From Microvirga mediterraneensis (lineage in GTDB: Bacteria > Pseudomonadota > Alphaproteobacteria > Rhizobiales > Beijerinckiaceae): a stretch of 64,000 nucleotides of DNA. The stretch lies in NCBI RefSeq assembly GCF_013520865.1, contig NZ_JACDXJ010000001.1:4639418-4703417 (forward strand), written 5' to 3'. Under the pieces are notes generated by a model. The model saw nothing but the letters and a program-made list of their open reading frames with translations, made no database searches and had not been told where the DNA came from. This document shows, in pieces, positions 18,144-27,526 of this stretch (position 1 is its first letter; each line of letters opens with the position of its first letter). Position numbers and translations under genes: made by a program.

Positions 18144-18591
18144 ATGGAACTCAACCCGGCTGCTTTTTCTCTGCCCGCAACACTGGAGCCCGAGCTAGAT
18201 CGCCCTCGGACCTATTGGAAAGATTGCATCCGTGGGAAGAATGCCATGCCTTTCTCGGACGATGTCGACCTGTCCCAAATTCCCGAGCTCACCAGTCGCA
18301 CCTTCCTGGTGCAGGTGCTCGAGGCACCGGAACGCTTCCGCCTCCACGTCGGAGAGTATGTGAACTCGCAATACGGTGCCCATTTGAAGGGGAGTTCAAG
18401 GACGAGGCTCCGCATCAGGGACCGTTGCAGGAACTGACACAGCAATGCAGCGCGACGCTCGCCCGCTGTGCTCCGACATATTTCCGATCTCCCGCGGGTG
18501 AAAGGCACGCGGTTTATGGCGCCTTCTCCTGCCGACATGGGGAGAAGGCCATATCATGCTGCTCCTCGGTGCGGTGGCCATCCCCCGATGA
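18144..18591 (+). pseudogene. PAS_5-type domain protein broken by frameshifts
   Basis: The first ~85 codons read as a PAS_5-like protein (PRTYWKDCIRGKNAMPFSDD..., IPELTSRTFLVQVLEAPERFRLHVGEYVNSQYGAHLKG). Similarity then moves to a second frame (EFKDEAPHQGPLQELTQQC...PTYFRSPAGERHAVYG) and near 18520 to a third (RLLLPTWGEGHIMLLLGAVAIPR then TGA). Two frame changes join these into one ~145-residue protein of normal PAS_5 length and ending. It is therefore a recently broken gene, or the site of sequencing errors. An ATG at 18144 follows a GAGAGGG ribosome site. Confidence 0.75.
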
Positions 18592-18631
18592 GGTTACCGA
18601 GCCAACCTAGAGAATGTCCGTCAAGCCAAGT

Positions 18632-18645
18632 TTGCGTTAAGTCAA
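18632..18645. promoter_or_regulatory. FixK/FNR-type box upstream of the universal stress protein gene
   Basis: TTGCGTTAAGTCAA fits the TTG-N8-CAA core of FixK/FNR binding sites. It ends 85 bases before the start codon, a distance allowing class II activation with a ~50-base leader. Confidence 0.6.
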
Positions 18646-18730
18646 ATTCGAGCGTGTTCTTTGTGGCATCTTCTTTTCAAGGTCGGAGAGCGATTGATCG
18701 TCAATCCGCACGGCTTTGCAGGAGGACAGC

Positions 18731-19552
18731 ATGGCTCTCAAGGATCTGCTGGTCTTGACGGGCACCGGCATGGAAGCTGCCGGAACCTATGCTCTTTCGC
18801 TATCGACCACGTGTGGCGCTTGTCTGACCGCAGCCGTTCCGACCATCGAGCCATCGCTACCTCCCGGCCTCGCCGCCGAACTGCCGGACGACCTCCTCTC
18901 ACGCATGAAAGAAGAGGTCGAAGTTGCGGCGAGCAGGGCCGTCGAGCAATTCGCGCAGGTCGCCCGAGAGGCCGATAAGTCGATCGATATCGTAAGGTTC
19001 AGGGCCATTGCCGGAGAAGTCGGCTACTCCTTGAGCCAAGTGGCGCGCTGCTTCGACGCCGTCATCCTGCCGCAGCCCAATCCGGACGGCACTGATACCT
19101 CGGATATCATCGAGGCATGTCTCTTCGGCTCCGGGCGGCCTATCGTCATCGTGCCCTATATCCGCATCCGTCCCGACATCGATTCGATCCTGATCGCCTG
19201 GGACGGTGGTCAACCCGCAGCACGAGCCGTTGCCGATGCTTTGCCTCTGCTGTCGCTCGCCCACCACGTGGAGATTGTCACCATCGGCAAGGGAGAGAAT
19301 GGGAACTCCCATCTCTCGGGCAGGATCCTGGCCAGACATTTGGCCCGGCATAGAATCCAGGCCGAGGCAAAAAGACTCCCCATCGATGAGGTCGATGTCG
19401 CGAACATGCTCCTGTCTCATGCGGCCGACATGAATGCGGACCTGATCGTGATGGGCGGCTACGGTCATTCGCGCCTGCGGGAGGTAGTCCTCGGCGGCAC
19501 GACCCGGGAGGTTCTCCGCTCCGTGACCGTACCGGTGCTCATGTCGCACTGA
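18731..19552 (+). CDS. Universal stress protein, tandem-domain
   Basis: A 273-residue UspA-family protein with two domains. The first (about 1-140) is degenerate. The second (about 150-273) has the nucleotide-binding signature GGYGHSRLREVVLGGTTR (G-x2-G-x9-G-G/T pattern). The ATG at 18731 follows AGGAGGAC, a strong ribosome site. Tandem Usp proteins are typical members of anaerobic or dormancy regulons. The FixK-type box upstream and the following MlaE-like gene (24 bases away) put it in a low-oxygen/stress context. Confidence 0.88.
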   Translation: MALKDLLVLTGTGMEAAGTYALSLSTTCGACLTAAVPTIEPSLPPGLAAELPDDLLSRMKEEVEVAASRAVEQFAQVAREADKSIDIVRFRAIAGEVGYSLSQVARCFDAVILPQPNPDGTDTSDIIEACLFGSGRPIVIVPYIRIRPDIDSILIAWDGGQPAARAVADALPLLSLAHHVEIVTIGKGENGNSHLSGRILARHLARHRIQAEAKRLPIDEVDVANMLLSHAADMNADLIVMGGYGHSRLREVVLGGTTREVLRSVTVPVLMSH

Positions 19553-19576
19553 ACCGGTGAGGAGGAGCGAGCCGCC

Positions 19577-20755
19577 ATGACCCTCGAGGCTTCCGTTCCC
19601 CTTCACGACCCACGGGACAGTGCCCTGCATCGCCACCCGAAGTGGAAGTTGAAGCAGGACGCCAAGGAGCCTCTGATCGAACTTTCTGGTAACTGGAGCG
19701 CCGAGCAGGCCTCCGCCATGGAAATCGCCGTGGCGGACCTGATCACGGACGTCAAGGGTGCCCGCGCGACGTTCGACCTTTCCGGCGTCGAGCGTCTCGA
19801 CACCGTCGGCGCTTGGCTCCTGGATCGCACTCGACACGACCTCAGGATCAAAGGCTGTACTCTTGCTTTTGAGAACGCGCGCGAAGAGCATGGCATTCTG
19901 CTTGATGAGGTGGATCACTATGACGTTCCTCCCGAGGCAGAGGTGACGCGTCATCGGGTGTTCGATCTCTTGGACGGCCTTGGCCACGCGGTCCTGAATT
20001 TGGGCCGGGATCTCCTCTCAGGCTTGGCTTTCCTGGGGGAGTTCATGATGGCCTTGGGGCGTGTCGTCACGCAGCCGCGGCGGTTTCGAGGAACCTCTCT
20101 GGTTAATCAGCTCGACTTCGTCGCCCTGCGGAGCGTCCCGATCATGGCGCTGATCTCCCTCTTGGTCGGCGGCATCATCGCCCAGCAGGGCATCTTCCAA
20201 TTGCGCCAGTTCGGGGCGAGCGCCTTCGTGGTCGACTTGGTCGGCATCCTCGTTCTCCGCGAACTCGGCGTTCTGCTCACGGCGATCATGATCGCAGGCC
20301 GCTCGGGATCCGCCTTCACGGCCGAACTGGGCTCGATGAAAATGCGGGAGGAGATCGATGCAATAAGGGTCATGGGACTCGATCCGATGGAAGTGCTGAT
20401 CATCCCTCGTCTCCTCGCCCTGATCATCGGTCTGCCGATGCTGACCTTCCTGTCGGATCTGTCCGCGCTGTTCGGAGGCGGCTTGGTCGCATGGCTTTAT
20501 GAGGGAATTGGCCCGCGTATCTTCATGTCGCGCCTGAAGGAAGCCATTGCCCTCAACACGTTCCTGGTCGGCATGATCAAAGCTCCCTTCATGGCCTTGA
20601 TCATCGGCATGATCGCCTCCATCGAGGGACTTGCCGTTCAAGGGTCGGCCGAATCCCTGGGAAGGCATGTCACGTCATCAGTCGTGAAAGCGATCTTCAT
20701 GGTGATCGTCGCCGACGGACTCTTCGCCATGTTTTTTGCAGCCATCAAGTACTGA
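19577..20755 (+). CDS. MlaE-family lipid transporter permease with N-terminal STAS domain
   Basis: A 392-residue protein. Residues about 20-125 form a STAS-like domain (LSGNWSAEQASAMEIAV...DLSGVERLDTVGAWLLDRT). Residues about 140-390 are an MlaE permease with five to six helices and the characteristic VLRELGVLLTAIMIAGRSGSAFTAELGSMK stretch and EEIDAIRVMGLDP motif. MlaE permeases move phospholipids between membranes with an ATPase (MlaF) and an MCE protein (MlaD). Neither partner is nearby, so it must use partners encoded elsewhere. The gene directly follows the universal stress protein gene. Confidence 0.88.
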   Translation: MTLEASVPLHDPRDSALHRHPKWKLKQDAKEPLIELSGNWSAEQASAMEIAVADLITDVKGARATFDLSGVERLDTVGAWLLDRTRHDLRIKGCTLAFENAREEHGILLDEVDHYDVPPEAEVTRHRVFDLLDGLGHAVLNLGRDLLSGLAFLGEFMMALGRVVTQPRRFRGTSLVNQLDFVALRSVPIMALISLLVGGIIAQQGIFQLRQFGASAFVVDLVGILVLRELGVLLTAIMIAGRSGSAFTAELGSMKMREEIDAIRVMGLDPMEVLIIPRLLALIIGLPMLTFLSDLSALFGGGLVAWLYEGIGPRIFMSRLKEAIALNTFLVGMIKAPFMALIIGMIASIEGLAVQGSAESLGRHVTSSVVKAIFMVIVADGLFAMFFAAIKY

Positions 20756-20774
20756 CGGCAGGATGCCAGATTTC

Positions 20775-21700
20775 ATGACGAACGATTGTCCGAGCAGCGG
20801 AAATGCCCTTTTCTCCGATCTTTATCAATTGACCATGCTGCGCGCCTATGGCGAACTCGGCATGAATGCGGTTGCGTATTCGACCTGTTCTTCCGCAAGT
20901 TTCCGCCGCAGCGGAGCTATCTTCTGGCCTGCGGCCTGAACCCCTTTTTGGAGGATTTGGAAAACCTCTCCTTCAGCGAAGAGGACCGTGCGTATCTCGA
21001 TTCGAATGCCCTATGTCCTTAAGCCTTCATCGATCAGCTTAGGGATTTCCGGTTCAAAGGCGAGATTCATGCGGTGCCCGATGGGACTCCTATCTTTCCG
21101 GACGAGCCACTTCTCGAAATCATACCTCCCATCGGTCAGGCGCAAATCATCGAGACCTTTGTTCTGAACCAGATCGGCCTCCAGACGATCCTCGCCTCCA
21201 AGGCGGCTCGGATTGTCGCCGCCCAAGGTCGACCCGTCGTCGATTTCGGCGCTCGGCGTGCGCAGGGGATGGATGCGGCACTGAAAGGCGCCAGGGCCTC
21301 CTTTATCGCAGGCGCATCAGCAACCTCGAACCTAGCAGCGTTGGGGCATCCCTGGTTTTCCGGACACAACCCTGTTCGTCGACACCTACGACACCCTGGA
21401 AGGAGTACGACGAGCCGTCGAGCTTGCAAGGAAGCCGGCCCGGACAGCCGAATTCGCGGAGTTAGGTTGGACACCGGGAACTTGGCAAAATTGACCAACG
21501 GGACGCAATCCATCCTCGATGCAGCTGGACTGCGGGGCATCCAGATTTTCCCGGCGGCGGACTCGATGAGCACAGGATCGTCGCGCTCTACGCCATGGGA
21601 GCGCCCATCGATGCCTTCGAGGTCGGAACCAGTATGATCATGTCCGAAGACGTGCCCGCGCTCGACATCGCCTAGAAGCTCTTCGAGTATGGCGGCATGT
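20775..21700 (+). pseudogene. Nicotinate phosphoribosyltransferase, degenerate
   Basis: Several frames together spell a nicotinate phosphoribosyltransferase: GNALFSDLYQLTMLRAYGELGM, then in another frame DLFFRKFPPQRSYLLACGLNPFLEDLENLSF, then after a stop FRFKGEIHAVPDGTPIFPDEPLLEI...QTILASKAARIV, and later VRLDTGNLAKL and SEDVPALDIA. At least three frame changes and several in-frame stops interrupt it. The enzyme makes nicotinate mononucleotide in NAD salvage. Together with the dead PRPP synthetase that follows and the intact NAD synthetase further on, it indicates a former NAD-salvage operon. Confidence 0.82.
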
Positions 21701-21789
21701 CCTCGTATTGACGGCCGATTCTGTTCGCCTTGAAATCGCCGGCGGACTTTAGAGAACGCATCGCTCATCCTAAGCCAGCTACGTCATCT

Positions 21790-22652
21790 CCATAAAGAGC
21801 GTGAATTCGAGGGTGGCGAACATAAGACAAGGCCTCTCGTCGATGTGCGCAGAAGAGATGTCTATGTGATCGCAGGCCTCCATGGCGGCTCCGCGCAGAG
21901 CTTTGCCGTCTGCTGTTTTTCGTTGGCGCCTTGAAGGACGCGGGAGCAGATCGGGTCACCGCAGTGACACCCTATCTTTGCTATCCTCGCACGGATCGGT
22001 AGACGAAAACTTACGATCCCATCACGACGCGCTAAGTCGGCCAGCGCTTCGAGAGCGGTCGGAGCGGGCCATCACCATGGAGGTTCACAACCTCTCGGCC
22101 TTTCAGAATGCCTTCCGCTGCAACACAACCCGTCTGGGCGCCTATGAGGTGTTCGGCCTTCATGTTGCCGGTATGGTTGGCGAAAGCCACCTTGCGGTCG
22201 TATCGCCCGATATCGGCAGAGCCAAGCGAGCGGAATTCTTCCGACAGAGACTTGAGGATATCCTCGACCGCCCGGTTTCCAAAGGCCTTGCGGACAAGCA
22301 ACGCAGCACGGGACAGATTCCAGGCGATCTGTTTTCCGGAGACGTCTCCGGCTGCACCGCGATCATTCTGGATGACCTGATCAGCTCGGGCACCACGATG
22401 GCGCGGGTTGCACAGCAGTGCCGCGAGCGCGGCGCGAAACGGGTAATCGTCGCGGCGACTCATGGCGTGGGTGGGATTACCGCTCTTCCCAACCTGACGC
22501 AGCCGTCCATTGACGCGGTACTCCTGGCGAACACGATCTCTCAGACAGCTGAGTTCGTCTCTGCCCTTTCTGGCCGGCTCACGGTCCTTGACATATCGCA
22601 GATCTTTGCGCAGGCGTTGAAGGTCGAAATGCCCGACAAGAGGTTTCCCTGA
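21790..22652 (+). pseudogene. Ribose-phosphate pyrophosphokinase (PRPP synthetase), degenerate
   Basis: The N-terminal half is broken: [29 protein letters not shown] is followed by frame changes ([25 protein letters not shown] then stop). From about 22076 the rest is open and well preserved: MEVHNLSAFQNAF, LAVVSPDIGRAKRAEFF and the PRPP-site motif AIILDDLISSGTTM. An open reading of 256 codons from 21882 exists, but its first ~60 residues are out of frame with the family. The missing N-terminal ATP/ribose-phosphate region makes activity unlikely. It would have supplied PRPP to the neighbouring nicotinate phosphoribosyltransferase. Confidence 0.78.
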
Positions 22653-22661
22653 TTTACGCCT

Positions 22662-22697
22662 GTCTCGGAAGGGCCATCGCCATGGCCCTTCCGAGAC
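22662..22697. terminator. Bidirectional terminator hairpin
   Basis: Perfect 16-base arms (22662-22677 and 22682-22697) enclose a 4-base loop between the convergent PRPP-synthetase remnant and hsp20. AATT follows on the plus side. Confidence 0.75.
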
Positions 22698-22702
22698 AAT
22701 TC

Positions 22703-23221
22703 TCACGCGGCCTTCACGTCGATTTTCTTCTCCTTCCTGGCCTCTTCGGTCTTGGGGAGTGCGACCGTCAGCACGCCGTTCTTGAAGGTGGCCTCGATCT
22801 TGTCCGCATTGACACCTTCGGGAAGACGGAAGCTGCGCTGGAATGAGCCGTAGCGCCGTTCGGACATGTAATAATTCGCTTCCCTTTCTTCTTTCTCTTC
22901 CTTCTTCTCACCCGAGATGATCAGGCTGCCATTCGCCAGCTTCACTTCGATATTCTTCTCGTTCATGCCTGGCAGCTCTGCCGTGACCTCGTATCGGTCG
23001 GGGCGCTCGACGAGGTCGGAGATGGGCTCCATGATACGCCCCCTGGCCCGCCAGAGCCGCTCGATCTCAGGCATGCTCCATCGGGCTGGGAATCCGAAAC
23101 CTCGCCCAAATTCCTCGAAGAGATTGTCCATCTCCCGGCGCATCCGCTCAAGGGGAAGCCACCCAGCCTCAACCGGTGCCGCAGGTTCTTTTTTGAGAGG
23201 GAGCTTTGTCGTCTCAGCCAT
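22703..23221 (-). CDS. Small heat-shock protein, Hsp20/alpha-crystallin family
   Basis: A 172-residue chaperone. The alpha-crystallin domain covers about residues 65-160, with the conserved DRYEVTAELPGMNEKNIEVKL and the C-terminal GVLTVALPK motif followed by a short tail. The region between beta strands is rich in Lys/Glu (GEKKEEKEEREANYY). I chose the ATG at 23221 (MAETTKL), preceded by GGAG on the minus strand. It prevents aggregation of unfolded proteins. A FixK-type box 66 bases upstream suggests oxygen-linked induction rather than purely heat control. Confidence 0.9.
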   Translation of the reverse strand: MAETTKLPLKKEPAAPVEAGWLPLERMRREMDNLFEEFGRGFGFPARWSMPEIERLWRARGRIMEPISDLVERPDRYEVTAELPGMNEKNIEVKLANGSLIISGEKKEEKEEREANYYMSERRYGSFQRSFRLPEGVNADKIEATFKNGVLTVALPKTEEARKEKKIDVKAA

Positions 23222-23286
23222 AGGAATCTCCAATGATAGGCCCCAGCCCGCAACCTCAAAAAATGCGTTGATCAACCCAACGCGCT

Positions 23287-23300
23287 TTGCGTTCAGTCAA
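23287..23300. promoter_or_regulatory. FixK/FNR-type box upstream of hsp20
   Basis: TTGCGTTCAGTCAA differs in one base from the box before the universal stress protein gene. It ends 65 bases before the hsp20 start codon (read on the minus strand). Confidence 0.65.
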
Positions 23301-23371
23301 TTTAGAAAGACATTCGAGCAAGCGTCGGTATCCATTTCAGCCGATGTCGTGCTTGACTAGAGGTTCTGGTG

Positions 23372-23938
23372 TCAACGAAGCCCGTGCTTGCCAAGCAGCC
23401 TAACGCTGCTGGCCTGCGGCCCCTTGTCTCCACTTTCCTCGGAGAAGTTTACCCGCGTCCCTGGTTTGAGTTGCCCGAAGGCATCGCCGAGAACGCTGTT
23501 CCGGTGAAAATAGATTTCACGTCCGTCGGGGGACTCAAGGACTCCATATCCTTCTTCAGTATTCATCTGTCTGACTGTCCCAATCGGCTGAGGCTCATGC
23601 ATCTTGACTTCACCTTGCATGTGTCGGATTGCATCCTGGAGCTGCCGCCGGGCCCGGTTGAAGGAATCGTTGATCGCAAATGATGCATCGGAGAACCGCT
23701 CGTTCTCAGGCGGCGTCCGATCGACCGTGGCCTCATGCCCGCCGGGCAGAACCAGATGGATATTGACCTGATACTGACCACCGGTTCGCTGATGTTGTCC
23801 GGGTCCTTTCATCACCACATGGCAGGCCATGATGCGGTCGAAGAACTTGTCGAGGTCCGCCATTCTCTCTTCGATCAAGGTACGCTGCCTCCCCGTCGGC
23901 TCGAACCCCTGAAAATCGACTTGAGCCGGGATCTGCAT
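23372..23938 (-). CDS. Ribosome hibernation factor (HPF/RaiA-like) fused to a cold-shock domain
   Basis: A 188-residue protein. Residues 1-105 resemble the S30AE/RaiA fold (FQGFEPTGRQRTLIEERMADLDKFFDRI... NIHLVLPGGHEATVDRTP). Residues about 118-180 form a cold-shock domain (GTVRQMNTEEGYGVLESPDGREIYFHRNSVL) with RNP-like aromatic residues. Such proteins protect idle ribosomes and bind RNA. The start at 23938 follows GGAGCAGGAG; a longer reading to 24007 is less likely. A FixK-type box lies 69 bases upstream, overlapping the end of the previous gene. Confidence 0.85.
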   Translation of the reverse strand: MQIPAQVDFQGFEPTGRQRTLIEERMADLDKFFDRIMACHVVMKGPGQHQRTGGQYQVNIHLVLPGGHEATVDRTPPENERFSDASFAINDSFNRARRQLQDAIRHMQGEVKMHEPQPIGTVRQMNTEEGYGVLESPDGREIYFHRNSVLGDAFGQLKPGTRVNFSEESGDKGPQASSVRLLGKHGLR

Positions 23939-24006
23939 GATGATGCTCCTGCTCCGTTGAGAGGGAAGAACTGGCTGAGAGCATGGTCCGCGCTGCCTTG
24001 CCTTCA

Positions 24007-24020
24007 TTGAGGATTGTCAA
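24007..24020. promoter_or_regulatory. FixK/FNR-type box upstream of the hibernation-factor gene
   Basis: TTGAGGATTGTCAA fits TTGA-N6-TCAA. It overlaps the stop codon of the phosphoribosyltransferase gene and ends 69 bases before the hibernation-factor start, nearly the same spacing as at hsp20. Confidence 0.6.
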
Positions 24021-24667
24021 GAAGCGCCGGCTGGGAGGCGATTGAGGATGCCGATGACCTCCTCATCGGAAACCTGTCGGAAATTGGCATAGTAGAATCC
24101 GATAGCTCCGAAAAACTCATGCTCTTCGAGGCAGATGAGATCATCGACCTCGTTCCGAAGCTTGGCGAGAGTATCCGATGGCGCCACTGGAATTGCCAGA
24201 ACAAGCTGTCTTGGTGTGCGCCGACGGATGCCTTGCAATGCCGCGCGGGTCGTCGCCCCGGTGGCGATCCCGTCATCGATTACGATGACCGTTCGCCCGG
24301 TGACGACCGCCCGTTCGCGATGCCCGAGATAGCGCCGGCGCCGCCGCTCGATCTCGGCAATCTCGGAATCGCAGAGAGATTTGAATTTCCGATCCTCGAT
24401 CCCAGACAATCGGATGACGTCCTCATTGCGCACCACGATCGGCGTTTCGCCGTCGACGACGGCTCCCATGGCCAGCTCGGGTTGTGAAGGCACGCCGATC
24501 TTGCGCACGATCACAAGGTCGAGCGGTGCGCCGAGCGCCGCGGCAACCTCAGCCGCGACGGGAACACCACCCCGCGGCAGCGCAAGCACGACCGGATCCT
24601 GATCCTGATACTTCTGGAGGGCGGCAGCAAGCCTGCGACCGGCATCGGATCGGTTGGCGAAAGGCAT
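24017..24667 (-). CDS. Phosphoribosyltransferase-fold protein
   Basis: A 216-residue type-I phosphoribosyltransferase. The PRPP-binding motif is VIVIDDGIATGATTRAAL (residues about 124-141), with the upstream LALPRGGVPVAAEVA and LVIVRKIGVP segments typical of the stand-alone family found in dormancy regulons (Rv0571c-like) and often near Hsp20 or Usp genes. The true substrate in these proteins is not established. The gene lies upstream of the hibernation factor on the same strand with 78 bases between. Confidence 0.82.
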   Translation of the reverse strand: MPFANRSDAGRRLAAALQKYQDQDPVVLALPRGGVPVAAEVAAALGAPLDLVIVRKIGVPSQPELAMGAVVDGETPIVVRNEDVIRLSGIEDRKFKSLCDSEIAEIERRRRRYLGHRERAVVTGRTVIVIDDGIATGATTRAALQGIRRRTPRQLVLAIPVAPSDTLAKLRNEVDDLICLEEHEFFGAIGFYYANFRQVSDEEVIGILNRLPAGAS

Positions 24668-25265
24668 CGGCTCACACCTCGATCTTTTTCATTGATCCAT
24701 TAGCTTGGCGCATCGTGCGGTACGGCCCCGGGCTCAATGTCTGGCTTTGATGATTAGTCGTTGTCGAGCGAACTCATCCCTAGGTCCGCTCGTTGGCAAT
24801 CGACTGCGGAAGAAAATTCTCCGCTCCATTCGAATAATCAGGCATTTGCGTCCCTCCGGGAGCCGGTGGAGAAGCCCCTGGGCGACATCATTCGTGCCGA
24901 AGGGGGCCCTGGATGTCACCATGACTGACCTGGACTTGGCGTCCTCTGGCAAGCAGGCCCATTTGGCCTGCAGGTCCAGGAGGGTGAAATCCTAGTGTAT
25001 CGCGAGTGTCTCCACCCGAGCGAACATGAGCATGGATGGCAGATACCGATCTTGCGTTTGGTCAACTTGCCCCGAAATCCGAGTTGATCCCTATCCCACC
25101 TATCGTTGTTACGGAGGACCTCCGGTGTTTGAGGGACCAGCCCCATGGCGGATTGGATTCCTTGTGCTAGTTACTAGCGTATCAACATAGTACGGCGGGG
25201 CTCCCATCCCCTGACGGCAATGGAGCAAGCTCTGCCCATGAGGGCCAATTCTGATCGGACGCGGA
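24668..25265. other. 598-base stretch without a supported gene
   Basis: Only short, unconvincing open readings occur here. The one clear element is a FixK/FNR-type box at 25052-25065. The length is unusual for this compact region and may hold a lost gene or a long leader of the NAD synthetase gene. Confidence 0.4.
25052..25065. promoter_or_regulatory. FixK/FNR-type box upstream of the NAD synthetase gene
   Basis: TTGCGTTTGGTCAA keeps the TTGCGTT-N2-GTCAA form of the other boxes. It lies about 200 bases before the NAD synthetase start, farther than in the other cases, so its target is less certain. Confidence 0.5.
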
Positions 25266-27320
25266 ATGATTTCGTTCTTCACACCCTACCGCCATGACTT
25301 TGTCCGCATCGCAGCCTGTGTCCCGCAGACCGAGGTCGCGGACCCAGCCTTCAACGTCGACCGGACCCTCGAGCTTCTGCACCAGGGGCACCAGGAACGA
25401 ATCGCTCTGATGGTGTTCCCAGAACTCGGCATATCCGCCTATGCCATCGACGATCTCCTGCATCAGGATGCCCTGCTGGAGGCCGTCGAACGCGGACTTG
25501 CCCGCTTGGTCGCGGAAAGCGCCAGCCTCTTCCCGGCCTTCGTGGTCGGGGCTCCTCTCCGCCTGGACGGCCGCCTCTACAACGCCGCCGTCGTTATCCA
25601 TGCCGGACGCATCCTGGGAGTGGTGCCGAAGGCCTACCTGCCGAACTACCGGGAGTTCTACGAGCGCCGGCATTTCGCCCCGGGAGCAGGGATTCGAGGA
25701 CGGATGATCGCCGTTGCCGGGCTTCAGGTTCCCTTCGGGATCGATCTTCTGTTTCGGTCGGCGGGCAGCTGCGCCTTCACGTTCCATGTGGAGGTGTGCG
25801 AAGACATGTGGGTACCACAACCGCCCAGCACCACGGCCGCCCTGGCGGGCGCCGAGATCCTCCTCAATCTCTCGGCCAGCAACATCACCATCGGAAAGGC
25901 CGAAGATCGGCGCCTCCTATGCGGTTCCCAATCCATGCGCTGCGTCGCAGCCTATGCCTATTCGGCGGCGGGCCCGGGGGAATCGACCACCGATCTCGCC
26001 TGGGACGGCCACGGCGGCATCTTCGAGGACGGCCTGCGGCTTGCCGAAACCGAGCGCTTTCCACCGGGATCAACCATGGCCGTGGCCGATGTCGATATCG
26101 GGCGCCTGCGCCAAGAACGTATGCGGAGGGTCACCTTCCGCGATTGCGCCGACGAGTTGATGGTCCTTCCGGACGACTTCCGCATCGTTTCCCTTCACCT
26201 TGATGCGCCGGAGGAGGCGCTCACCCTGCGCCGGCCGATCGAGCGGTTTCCCTACGTTCCCGCAGACCCCGCCAAGCTCACGGAGAATTGCTACGAGGCT
26301 TACAACATCCAGGTCCAGGGGCTCGCGAAACGTCTGCAGGCAACGCGAACGGAGAAAGTGGTCATCGGCGTGTCGGGTGGCCTCGATTCCACCCAAGCCC
26401 TTCTCGTCTGCTGCCGCGTCATGGACAAGCTGGGTCTTCCCCGGACCAACATCCTCGCCTACACGCTGCCTGGCTTCGCGACGAGCGAGGGTACGAAAGG
26501 CAATGCCTGGGCGCTCATGCGAGCCCTCGGCGTCAACGCGTCGGAGATCGACATCCGCCCGGCGGCACGGCAGATGCTGAAGGATCTCGATCACCCCTTT
26601 GCCGAAGGTGAGCCAACCTACGACGTGACATTCGAGAATGTTCAGGCGGGTCTTCGGACCGATTACCTGTTCCGACTCGCCAACCACCATCGTGGCATCG
26701 TAGTGGGCACCGGCGACCTCTCAGAACTGGGGCTCGGCTGGTGCACCTATGGTGTCGGCGACCAGATGTCCCACTACAATGTCAACGCCTCAGTGGCGAA
26801 GACTCTGATCCAACATCTGATTCGCTTCGTGGCGACCTCCGGGGACGTGGACGAGGACACTGCCGATATCCTCCATGCGATTCTGGCCACCGAGATTTCC
26901 CCCGAGCTCGTGCCGCAGGATGCCTCCGGGCAGATCCAATCGACGGAGGCCATGATCGGACCTTACGCGCTGCAGGACTTCAACCTCTACTATCTCACGC
27001 GCTACGGCTTCCGTCCCTCCAAGATCGCTTATCTCTCCTGGCATGCCTGGAGAGATAAGGAAGCGGGCACGTGGCCGCCCAACATACCGGAAGCCTCGCG
27101 CCTGGCTTACGAACTCGGTGAGATCAAGATATGGCTGCGAGCCTTCCTCGGCCGTTTCTTCACCAGCCAGTTTAAGCGCACGGCCATGCCAAACGGACCG
27201 AAGATCTCGTCCGGTGGATCGCTGTCGCCGCGCGGCGATTGGCGCGCGCCATCAGACGCAGGCCCCGGCGTATGGCTCGCCGAATTGGAGTGCGGCGTCC
27301 CAAATGCCGAACCCTCATAG
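25266..27320 (+). CDS. nadE: Glutamine-dependent NAD+ synthetase
   Basis: A 684-residue two-domain enzyme that makes NAD+ from nicotinate adenine dinucleotide, ATP and glutamine. The N-terminal nitrilase-type glutaminase domain (about 10-300) shows the Glu in [10 protein letters not shown], Lys in [14 protein letters not shown] and the catalytic Cys178 in EVCEDMW. The C-terminal synthetase domain has the ATP-pyrophosphatase loop SGGLDS (370-375) and the conserved [16 protein letters not shown]. Length is normal for the long NadE class. It is intact, in contrast to the dead NAD-salvage genes 3 kb upstream. A near-perfect palindrome lies in its codons at 27029-27060. Confidence 0.93.
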   Translation: MISFFTPYRHDFVRIAACVPQTEVADPAFNVDRTLELLHQGHQERIALMVFPELGISAYAIDDLLHQDALLEAVERGLARLVAESASLFPAFVVGAPLRLDGRLYNAAVVIHAGRILGVVPKAYLPNYREFYERRHFAPGAGIRGRMIAVAGLQVPFGIDLLFRSAGSCAFTFHVEVCEDMWVPQPPSTTAALAGAEILLNLSASNITIGKAEDRRLLCGSQSMRCVAAYAYSAAGPGESTTDLAWDGHGGIFEDGLRLAETERFPPGSTMAVADVDIGRLRQERMRRVTFRDCADELMVLPDDFRIVSLHLDAPEEALTLRRPIERFPYVPADPAKLTENCYEAYNIQVQGLAKRLQATRTEKVVIGVSGGLDSTQALLVCCRVMDKLGLPRTNILAYTLPGFATSEGTKGNAWALMRALGVNASEIDIRPAARQMLKDLDHPFAEGEPTYDVTFENVQAGLRTDYLFRLANHHRGIVVGTGDLSELGLGWCTYGVGDQMSHYNVNASVAKTLIQHLIRFVATSGDVDEDTADILHAILATEISPELVPQDASGQIQSTEAMIGPYALQDFNLYYLTRYGFRPSKIAYLSWHAWRDKEAGTWPPNIPEASRLAYELGEIKIWLRAFLGRFFTSQFKRTAMPNGPKISSGGSLSPRGDWRAPSDAGPGVWLAELECGVPNAEPS

Positions 27321-27353
27321 TTTAATTTTAGGCCGCATCGAACGTCTTGAGGG

Positions 27354-27367
27354 TTGCGAATAGTCAA
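27354..27367. promoter_or_regulatory. FixK/FNR-type box upstream of the cytochrome c gene
   Basis: TTGCGAATAGTCAA matches TTGCG-N4-GTCAA. It lies in the 206-base gap after nadE, about 160 bases before the cytochrome start. Confidence 0.55.
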
Positions 27368-27526
27368 AGTCGGCTTGTGCTTCACGGCGCATTTTAGACA
27401 TTTGAGCCTGATGACTCGCGAGGGACGAAAGATGCACCTATGGACCCCTGGAGCAGGCTTGCTGTCTGATGAATCGCTCCTTACGCCAACACCCACCGAG
27501 CATGGCCTTCTGTACGGGAGCCGACC

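Noticed and set aside
21882..22075. Intact N-terminus for the PRPP synthetase reading from 21882
   Set aside because: These codons do not resemble the family; the real N-terminal sequence is present in other frames with stops, so the gene is degenerate.
23267..23285. TTGATCAA-like sequence near the hsp20 promoter as a second FixK site
   Set aside because: The half-site spacing does not fit TTG-N8-CAA; the box at 23287 fits much better.
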